DNA of 64,000 nucleotides from Pardosa pseudoannulata (Eukaryota > Arthropoda > Arachnida > Araneae > Lycosidae). This document shows positions 55,914-64,000 of this stretch, piece by piece; the stretch's first letter is position 1; every line of letters begins with the position of its first letter. The notes beneath the pieces are model-generated. The model had not been told where the DNA came from, made no database searches, and worked only from the letters and a program-made list of their open reading frames with translations. A program made the translations under genes and the position numbers. The DNA lies in contig CM063507.1 of assembly GCA_032207245.1 (NCBI GenBank), positions 97,309,525 to 97,373,524 on the forward strand. The letters are read 5' to 3'.

Positions 55914-55982
55914 CTGCCTGTATAGCAAAGTTGACAGGGTGCTTCTCTTCAAAATCTGAGCTAGTGGTTTTGAATTTCACTG
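55914..55982 (+). repeat. tRNA-derived SINE remnant, unit C copy
   Basis: CTGTATAGCAAAGTTGAC, AAATCTGAGCTAGT and GGTTTTGAATTTC keep tRNA-like box order. Orthologous with the copies in units A and B. Confidence 0.45.
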
Positions 55983-58093
55983 CTTCTATGTGTGTTCATA
56001 GTCGTTTTGAATTGGTTTTAAACATTGCATCTTGGTCCCATAAGTATTTGAGAGATAAAACAGTATAGTATAGTGTTGCTCCACCATACCAGGATGGTGC
56101 ATAGTACTCGTTGGTGTGTTAATGTATTAAAGAGCTATAGCAGACTAAAGCAAAAAAAAAGTAATTATTAGGCAGTATGTTCCCTTCTTGCATATTTACA
56201 AGTCTAACAGCATGATTTCATACTTCAAATAAGGCAGTTTATGAATTCCTGTGGCAGTTCGTTAACAAACACATTTTTGTATAAAATCTATAAAAAGTGA
56301 AGAAGATTTAGTTAATTTATAATTAAAGTTTTGCACATTTCAAAGTTGACAAAATGAGTAATGCTACACAGTACTATTATATATTATGCAGTAATATATA
56401 ATGATATACATCAATTCTATTTTGATGTTTTATAACCCCCCAAAAACCCAAATAAATACTGCTTTCATTCTTTAGAGCAGCAATCATTAAGTAATCATCT
56501 AGCTTTTTCACCAACAAAAAATATGATCTAATATTAAATGCAGTATAAAAACTTATACAAGCTATTTCTTAAGGAAAATATATTCTTTTATGAGAAGAAG
56601 CTATATATATGCTTTTCTGCACTGTCAGAAATATTTAATTCACTTTTATAACATGTTAAAACTGTAGAGGTAACAGATTCTTCAATTAGTTTTTCCTCTT
56701 GCCCAGATAATTTATAACAGTGCTTTTGAAATAAATTATATGTGTCTAAAACTACATTTCAGTGATTTTGAATACATTATATGTACCTGTATGCCTATAC
56801 AATACCAGATGCATATATACAATATGTACTTGGTTTGCAAGTTTGTTTACTTATATAGTTAGAATGAACCTACATTATATGTAAGTAATATTAGAATTCA
56901 TTTTATCAAACTTATTAATTCACTTTTTATTTAATAGATAAAATTAAATGGTATTGTAGACTAAGATTTAAATAAAATTATAAAAGAAAGCAAAACAACT
57001 GCTCCCTATCTTAAATTAAAAGTGTATAGTCCCTATACATAACTAAAGAGAACACTTTATAAATGTAACAAGGATTGCTAAAAAACTTCAAAAAAGAACA
57101 GTTTAAAATTATTTCAGTTCAGATTAAATATTTTAAAACTAATGATTAACTTTTCATTTTTCTATTTCTCTTAATTATAAGGTAAGCACTTAAACATGGC
57201 AAAACTTGTATTAAATGTATAGAATAATAATGTTTTTATACTTCCTGAACAAACTCTTCACATGCGTTAATTGTTGACAGATATAAAACTATTTATTTAT
57301 CAAAATCATAATTTATGAGCTAACATTTAAATAAATTGAAAACCAAATACAAATGAAAGGTGGTCAAGATAATAGTTTTTATGCGGTGCGTAGAATTTAA
57401 TTTTAATCTTTATCCTAATTTAAATGTTTGTGATTTTAATCATTTTCTCAGCTTTACCTTTTAATTGTTTAATACGTACTTGTGTTATCATTGTCTTATC
57501 TCCTATAAAAAAACTCTAAATACCCATATAATAAATATATCTTTTTGGTTTTATGTTATTTTATCTCAAGATTTTGATTATACTCTGTATTCTGTAACTT
57601 ACTGTTTGCAAATTTTGTACCTTATAAATTGTTTGATCTTTTCATTAAGCTTCATGTTGTTACTCACAACTTAAATGGGAGAAGAAATCATCTATTCATG
57701 CAATAGAAAACTTCATGCTTAAAAAAAACTCATCAAATTTTAAGTAAAAGTAATTTGGGGTTTAAATCCATTATTGCATTATAAAAAATAGTTTAATTAA
57801 TTTTGTTTTATTTGAATATTTTACTTTATTTTTCTAAAATTATATTAAAATATGGATAATTATGGAAAACTGCAAAATGTCTTGAAAAGCTTGTGAAATT
57901 TTTGACTGTGTTGGGAAAGTGATGGAAGGGAACTTGCATTATTTCAGTATAACAGTAGAATGCATGCTGGAGATTAAATATTTTAACTATTTTTATTAAA
58001 TTATTTATTGCTATATATTAGTATGTTGCTATATAATTTTTTAATTATATTATTGGTCCCAACTGATTAACAGAAGGACAAAGATTATTTTAT

Positions 58094-60159
58094 CAGGCTT
58101 ATAATTCTGTCACTTTTTTCACCTTTAGTCACTTTTTTTACAATTGATCACTTTCAGTCACTTTTTTAAGAAAACAGTCACTTTTTTCATGGTGTATCAC
58201 AGGGTCTGACAATGTACTGAACCGTATTTCGTTTTTAGCACCAGACTTATTTTATAATTTATGTTTTGATGAAACAACAAATGCAATAAATCAAAAAGAG
58301 CTTCAAACAGTTGTGCACTATTGGTCAAACAGTCAAAAATAAAGTCATAGACTATCACTTGCAAACGATTTTTCTTGGAAAAGCTGATGGTGAAACAATT
58401 TTTGAAAAACTAAAAATGGCTGTAGATTCAGGAAATCTTTCCTTATGTAAGTTATTGATGCTTGGTTCTGATAGTACTATTCTTATCATAAAAGTATACA
58501 GACTAATGAATGAAGAGATATTGATGGTGTGAAAACAGAAACTTGTAGAAATTGGATTTTGCAATGTTATATATTACACAATGCTTTCAAGATGAGCTTT
58601 TCAATGTTAGGGTTGGGTGCATCTGACTTAATTTTGCATTGTATAATTTCTTTGATGGCTGGTCATCAAGATGGGACACTTTCAGAGGAAGACAAGAACA
58701 TTTTAAAGTACCAACTCACCATTTCATTAAACATTGTCCTTCAAGATGGTTGACCCTGAATGATTCTGCTTCAAGGGTTCTTGAACAGTGGGATGCTATC
58801 CATCACTGTTTCTTTAAGTTCATTCCTATGAAAAAAATCGAATTTAATGTGTCCTAATAGTAACAAGATGATAGTAAAGATGCTGAAAATAAACACGATG
58901 GAATTGGAACTCCTCTTTGTTTGTTCAAGTTCTTGTATTTTCACACTTTTTACTGGTGTGTTTCAAAGAGATGAGCCACTGATACATTTACTTTATGATG
59001 TAATTGAAAATGTTGCTCAGACCTTGATTGGAAGGGTTTGTAAGCCAGAATCAAACAAAAAAATTGAAATTAGTGATACTTTTTACAAGGAAAATCTTAC
59101 ATCCCTTATCAGAAATTATATGCTTTGAACAGGTAGAACTTGCTTTAAAAAAATCCCTGAAAAATAGAAACTTGTATTTTTAAAAATGGCTCAATAGCAT
59201 TATGTTGAAGCTCGCAAGTATCTGATTAATAAAAGTTCCATCTCTTTCAAATTAATAAAACATTTTCGGTGTCTGAGACCTAGCGAAATATCTTCCACCT
59301 CAAAGTGTGGCTGATATTGCAGCTATTTCTAAAGCACTTCTTTTAGACATTCCCAATGATAAACTAATAGATGAATGTAAGTTTCTACAAATGAAAAATG
59401 AGAAAAGCATGAAACTGCCAAAAAGCTTTTCAGAGAAGCAAATTCTAGGTTACAGAAAGGTGTAGAAAAGAAAAATTTTACAGAAATTAGTATTGCAAAT
59501 GCAATGTTAACAACATATGGCAAAATGGATGAAGAGAGACAGACCTTGCAAGAAAAGATTGACCAGCAAAAGTCTGTTGTTGAAAAAAGAAAATCTTAAT
59601 AACAAAATATTTTAATAAAAGACCAAAAATATGATGTTCTAATCATATTTCTTATTAAAATATAATTAGTCTTATGGTTTCCTGAATTTAGTGGTTTTAA
59701 AGAAGTTCCTGAAATGTACATTTAATACATTAAAGTAATTTACGTCAAAGCACACATTTATCTTTTTCTTTTACTTCACAATTTTTGTTTAGATACTCTA
59801 ATCTAGCTATGTACATATTTGAAAACATCATTAAGATTTGCAGAAAATTGTGATTATAAAATTAATGTATTGTATGTATTGAAATCTAATTTATAGATTT
59901 TCTTGAATAAAAAGCAATGTTGAGTTGTGTTGAACAAAATTTTTAACCTTTTTGTATTTGACACTAAAATTATGTCTTGCATGAATTATTTGATTTAGAG
60001 TTAAAATAAATAGAAAATTCTTAATAATAAAATCTGTAATCAAGAGGAGAAAAAAGATTGCTTTTTTTTTTTCCAATGTTTAGTCACTTTTTAGTACTTA
60101 TTCTGTATTAGTCACTTTTTCTCACCTTTTTTGAAAGTACCTAAGCAGTGGCAAGCCTG
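58094..60159 (+). mobile_element. hAT-like transposon with decayed transposase
   Basis: The ends read CAGGCTT and, reversed, CAGGCTT. TTTTAT lies immediately outside each end (58088-58093 and 60160-60165). AGTCACTTTTT recurs three to five times near each terminus, like hAT subterminal repeats. Unit B lacks this block at the matching position (about 40830), proving an insertion after the B/C split. Total length is 2066 bp. Confidence 0.8.
58240..59600 (+). pseudogene. hAT-like transposase relic
   Basis: Fragments in order are LFYNLCFDETTNAINQKELQ and VHYWSNSQ, then DYHLQTIFLGKADGETIFEKLK with LLMLGSD (58311-58532). After that come LHNAFKMSF, FFDGWSSRWDTF, EQWDAIHHCFFKFIP and, much later, VADIAAIS-like and LIDECKFLQM pieces. 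The FDETTN and DGW patterns are those of a hAT-related transposase family with a catalytic Asp in the first. At least five frame changes and stops inactivate it. The usual C-terminal dimerisation motif was not identified. Confidence 0.65.
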
Positions 60160-60165
60160 TTTTAT

Positions 60166-60568
60166 GCAAGAAATCATTAAATCTGTTTTAACCTATTCCT
60201 CAGAGACCTGGACTATGACAGTAAAAGAAGGAGAGTCTTGGCAATTTTTGAGAGAAAGGTACTGAGAGGTATTTTCTGTGATGTCATCGAAAACAACACC
60301 TGAAAAAAGAGATATAACTTTCAATTATACAAAATCTATAAATGTGAGGATAATATCAAGTCTATAAAAATCCATGAAATAAAAACTAACAAATGAGATG
60401 GGATGGCCATCTGTTGAGAATGGGTGCAGAGAGAACACCCATTATCATCATTGTAACTCATTTCTGTGAAAGATCAAGATGAAGACCCATTGAAAGATAG
60501 ACTGCTGGAGAGACTTCTAGGGGAAAGCCCATAAAGGGCTCATTTGCCAACGTTGAGGATAATGATGC
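60166..60568 (+). mobile_element. RTE/CR1-like LINE relic, unit C
   Basis: The unit C counterpart of 40838-41236, with the same ETWTMT coding relic and a degraded 3' GATGATG-type end (CGTTGAGGATAATGATG). The hAT-like element is inserted directly beside its 5' edge. Confidence 0.75.
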
Positions 60569-61081
60569 ATAACCTTAGTGCAACTTTTATACAATTTCAC
60601 ATTATATTATATTTACTATATGTGTTTTCGTCTTAGTCTATGTGTGTAATAAAGTAGGAAAGCTAAATGAAATATTCTCCACATTTTGAATTATATCAGT
60701 TTTGACTAAATCCCATCTTAGAACTTGTAATGAAATTGATTCCAGAGTCTACTTACAACTTTCATTATTTCAGAATAAAAGTTAAAAAAAAAAGAAAAAA
60801 AAGTTGCAGTTGTATGAAAATTAACTTTCATCTGTTGATTTCTATATAAAAGTTGGTTAGAACTTTTTAAAAATCTGTCACTTTTATTAGTTTTATTCCG
60901 TAAAGTCAGCATTCTCAAACCACTGATTAGATTTTTGTCCCTCGTAAAATACTAATAAAGCAGCGTTATATCTCTGCTTCAAAATAGTTTTTTACCGTTA
61001 AAATTACAGTTAATATCTAGCATAGTGAAACATATTCTTTCCACCTACATTTAGACAAAACTTAGCAGTAATTCGTTTTTT

Positions 61082-61094
61082 TTTTCTTTTACAG
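61082..61094 (+). other. Putative 3' splice site, unit C
   Basis: A T-rich tract and ACAG precede GTTGGATCAGTTTTAGAGTG, matching the acceptors in units A (6943) and B (41767). Confidence 0.55.
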
Positions 61095-61490
61095 GTTGGA
61101 TCAGTTTTAGAGTGTTTCTCTACAATTAGTACTGGAAGGTTCAACTAAATACTGAATTGATTTCTGTGTACAAAAGATTGTGTTTTAATGAATGAATATT
61201 CTATATGGTGGCTATATTTCTATAAACCTCTTATAAAATTTTTGACAAACTGCAGCATTTTATAAAGTTTCGTCTTTGTAATCTGCAGTTGGAAATGGAA
61301 AATTTTATTAAGTGAATATAGGTAATAGACACTTGCTTAAATGTGGATGAGATAACACTGTTATAAAAACAAAATATATAATGGCTGAATTAATAATCAT
61401 AGGCTTATGCATTATTTAGGAGTATTTTTACAGAAAAGTACCTGCAAAATAACTAAGAAACACATATTGAAAATCTTATTTGTTGTTAAT

Positions 61491-63233
61491 ATGGATAAAA
61501 GTGATTTAAAACATATTTTTTTAAAAGATGTAAAGGAAGCTCCTTTTGCATGTAATATTTGTAAGAAATCATTTTCACAAAAATATCACTTAGATAAGCA
61601 TTTGTGTTCCTATGATCAAAAAAAAACATTTGTTTGTGATGTATGTAAAAAAGTGTTTTCTGGGAGTTCTGAATTAATAAAACACCTTCGTTCCCATACT
61701 GGTGAGAAACCATTTTCTTGTGATGTGTGTAAAAAAGAATTTTCTCATAATTCACGCTTGAAATTACACCTTCATTCTCATACTGGTGAAAAACCATTTT
61801 CATGTAATATATGTAACAAAGCCTTTTCTCAAAATTACAACTTGAAAGTACATCTTCGTTCCCATACTGGTGAGAAACCATATACTTGTGATATATGTCA
61901 GAAAGCATTTTCTCATAATTTCATGTTAAAAACACATCTTCTTTCCCATACTGGTGAGAAACCATTTTCTTGTGATATATGTAAGAAAGAATTTTTTTAC
62001 AAATCGAGCTTGAAGGCACATCTACATTCCCATACTAGTGAGAAACAATTTTCTTGTGATGTGTGTAAGAAAGAATTTTCTCAGTATTCTAAATTAAAAA
62101 TACACCTTCGTTCCCATACTGGTGAAAAACCATTTTCTTGCTATGTATGTAAGAAAGCATTTTCTCACAATTCGAGCTTGACAGCACATCTTCATTCTCA
62201 TACTGGTGAGAAATCACTTTCTTGCTATGTATGTAAGAAAGCATTTTCTACGAATTCCAGTTTGAAAGCACATCTTTGTTCCCATACTGGTGAGAATTCA
62301 TTTTCTTGTGATGTATGTAAGAAAGCATTTCCTCATAGTTCTCAATTAAAAAGACATTTTCTTTCCCACACTGGTGAGAAACCGTTTTCTTGTGATATAT
62401 GTAAGAGAGGTTTTTCTGAGAATTCTAAGTTAAAGAGACATATTCTATCCCATAGTGGTGAGAAACCATTTTCTTGTCATGTGTGTAAGAAAGTATTTTC
62501 TTTTAATTCAAACTTAAAAGTACACCTTCGTTCCCACACTCGTGAGAAACCATTTTCTTGTGATGTGTGTAAGAAACAATTTTCTCAGAATTGCCACTTA
62601 AAAGCACACCTTCGTTCCCATACTGGTGAGAAACAATTTTCTTGTGATGTATGTAAGAAAGCATTTTCTCAGCAATCAAACTTGATTGTACATCTTCGTT
62701 CTCATACTGGTGAGAGACCATTTTCTTGTCATGTATGTAAGAAAGAATTTTCTCAGAATGCAAGCTTGAAATCACATCTTCTTTCCCATACTGGTGAGAA
62801 ACAATTTTCTTGTGATGTATGTAAGAAAGCATTTTATGAGAGTTCTAAATTAAAAATACACCTTCGTTCCCATACTGGTGAGAATGCATTTTCTTGCTTT
62901 ATATGTAAGAAAGCATTTTCTACGAATTCCAACTTGAAAGCACATCTTTCTTCCCATACTGGTGAGAATTCATTTTCTTGTGATATATGTAAGAAAGCAT
63001 TTTCTCATAGTTGTTATTTAAAAAGACATTTTCTTTCCCATACTGGTGAGAAACCATTTTCCTGTGATGTATGTAAGAAAGCTTTTTCTGAGAATTCTAA
63101 ATTAAAGAAACATATTCTATCCCATAGTGGTGAGAAACCGTTTGCTAGTGATATATGTAATATAGCATTTTCTGAGAATTCGAATTTGGAAAAAGATCTT
63201 CATCCTCACTGTGGTAAGAAACCAATTTCTTGA
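61491..63233 (+). CDS. C2H2 zinc-finger protein C (about 20 fingers)
   Basis: A predicted 580-residue finger-only protein from the conserved MDKSDLKH start; an in-frame ATG 84 bp upstream would give 608. Finger 1 has Tyr for its last His (HLCSY), as in B. Fingers 2-19 are canonical with TGEKP-type linkers. Finger 20 is degenerate (ASDIC, EKDLH). Relative to gene B, three fingers (15-17) are extra, and fingers 18-19 differ from B's 15-16. The TGA after KKPIS is at the same frameshift as gene B. It probably binds DNA in the nucleus. The maintained frame across 20 fingers suggests recent or continuing selection. Confidence 0.85.
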   Translation: MDKSDLKHIFLKDVKEAPFACNICKKSFSQKYHLDKHLCSYDQKKTFVCDVCKKVFSGSSELIKHLRSHTGEKPFSCDVCKKEFSHNSRLKLHLHSHTGEKPFSCNICNKAFSQNYNLKVHLRSHTGEKPYTCDICQKAFSHNFMLKTHLLSHTGEKPFSCDICKKEFFYKSSLKAHLHSHTSEKQFSCDVCKKEFSQYSKLKIHLRSHTGEKPFSCYVCKKAFSHNSSLTAHLHSHTGEKSLSCYVCKKAFSTNSSLKAHLCSHTGENSFSCDVCKKAFPHSSQLKRHFLSHTGEKPFSCDICKRGFSENSKLKRHILSHSGEKPFSCHVCKKVFSFNSNLKVHLRSHTREKPFSCDVCKKQFSQNCHLKAHLRSHTGEKQFSCDVCKKAFSQQSNLIVHLRSHTGERPFSCHVCKKEFSQNASLKSHLLSHTGEKQFSCDVCKKAFYESSKLKIHLRSHTGENAFSCFICKKAFSTNSNLKAHLSSHTGENSFSCDICKKAFSHSCYLKRHFLSHTGEKPFSCDVCKKAFSENSKLKKHILSHSGEKPFASDICNIAFSENSNLEKDLHPHCGKKPIS

Positions 63234-63712
63234 GTGTATATAAGAAAACATCTTCTAAAAATACCTCTTTAGATGTTCATATTTGTTCCCATAATGGTGA
63301 CAAAGCATTTTCTCACAGCTCTAAATTAAAAAGACGTTTTCATTCTCATACTGGCCTGGTACCGTTTTCTTGTGATGTATGTTACAAAGCATTTTCGAAC
63401 TGTTCTACATTTAAAAGACATCTTCATTCTCATACTGGTGAGAAACCATCTTCTTGTGATGTATGGAAGACAGCTTTTTCTCAGTTCTAAATTAAAACTA
63501 CATTTTCGTTCCCATACTGGTGAGAAATCATTTTCTTGTCATTTATGTAAGAAAGCATTTTTTCACAGTTGTGTATTAAAAATTCATTTTATTTCCCATA
63601 CTGGTGAGAAACTGTTTTATTGTAATATATGTCTTAAAGCATTTTCTCAGAGTTACAACTTGAAAAAACATCTTCATACCCAAACTGGTGAGAAACCTTT
63701 TCTTGCTATGTA
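63234..63712 (+). pseudogene. Relic finger tail of gene C
   Basis: One base out of frame, the array goes on: SKNTSLDVHICSH, FSCDVCYKAFSNCSTFKRHLHSH and CDVWKTAFSQF-stop. A second shift then leads to SKLKLHFRSH, FSCHLCKKAFFHSCVLKIHFISH, FYCNICLKAFSQSYNLKKHLHTQ. The finger-forming residues are largely intact, so the loss of frame looks recent, or it is bypassed by splicing or frameshifting (no evidence either way). Confidence 0.8.
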
Positions 63713-64000
63713 TCTGAGAAAAATGGTTGTAACGAACATTTGCTAAAAAATATGAAAGTTTTTCATCTTTGTATTCACAGTTTGTTAAAATCCTTTTTCA
63801 AAGAATGTATTCAAGAAATTTTTGAAAAATTTTAGCATAAATGCATGATTATCGAAATGTTTGCTGCTGCAGTATAAATGGTTAGTAAAAATACTTTTCA
63901 GACAGGTCAGCATTTTTTAATTCTAGTATGGTCAGTTTTACATGGACATTTAGATTTTTTTTTAATGTTTTTGTGATTTATTTGAATATTTTAATTTTGT
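63713..64000 (+). other. Unit C 3' flank, cut by the window end
   Basis: Matches unit B from 46741, including AAATGCATGATTATCGAA and GTATAAATGGTTAGTAAAAATACTT. No gene is visible. Confidence 0.5.

Larger units (their letters stand above)
55759..61094 (+). other. Unit C intron
   Basis: Runs from GTAAGT to TTTTCTTTTACAG at 61094. It is similar to unit B throughout, and it carries the SINE remnant, a hAT-like insertion (58094-60159) and the RTE-like relic. Confidence 0.5.

Noticed and set aside
1..64000. CRISPR arrays, operons or bacterial defence systems
   Set aside because: The regular repeats are zinc-finger codons and microsatellites. The sequence is clearly nuclear eukaryotic with no prokaryotic gene organisation.

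Overview
The window is AT-rich eukaryotic nuclear DNA, most likely from an arthropod. The evidence is intron-type splice signals, long C2H2 zinc-finger arrays, THAP sequences, and a transposon mix of Jockey/I-like and RTE-like LINEs, Ty3/gypsy, BEL/Pao, hAT and P-like elements. The species cannot be named from sequence alone. No bacterial-type gene, CRISPR array, rRNA gene or intact tRNA gene was seen.

The host content is a tandem family of zinc-finger genes on the + strand. Unit A (about 4.9-13.05 kb) has a coding array at 7432-8343. Unit B (about 37.4-47.7 kb) has one at 42182-43672, and unit C (about 54.7 kb to the window end) has one at 61491-63233. Each unit repeats the same plan: a short untranslated exon ending at a GTAAGT donor, an intron carrying a tRNA-like SINE remnant, a pyrimidine-tract acceptor, then one long exon of C2H2 fingers with TGEKP linkers and a frame-broken tail of relic fingers. 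A fourth, fingerless piece of the unit (about 51.77-54.33 kb, unit D) lies between B and C. No KRAB, ZAD, BTB or SCAN domain is visible, so these look like finger-only DNA-binding proteins. Units B and C are closer to each other than to A and share a frameshift.

The space between units is filled with mobile DNA. Inside unit A (9.1-12.3 kb) is a long-terminal-inverted-repeat element with a decayed transposase-like gene. At 14251-15242 is a TIR element without a gene. From about 15.9 to 33.3 kb lies a broken Jockey-like LINE carrying a hAT MITE, an RTE-like LINE fragment, a solo LTR and a P-like THAP element. It has been tandemly duplicated twice, in blocks of about 3.17 kb and 5.97 kb. A second LINE follows at 33.3-36.84 kb. 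A gag-less Ty3/gypsy element (43810-46391) sits in the finger tail of unit B. A THAP relic and a Ty3/gypsy gag-protease joined to a BEL/Pao pol piece occupy 48.4-51.2 kb. A hAT element with a nested MITE lies in unit D, and a hAT-like transposase relic lies in the intron of unit C.

Only the three zinc-finger arrays look like candidate functional genes. Every transposon gene shows stops, frameshifts or truncation. Comparison among units A, B and C supplies empty insertion sites, which gives unusually firm boundaries for several insertions.
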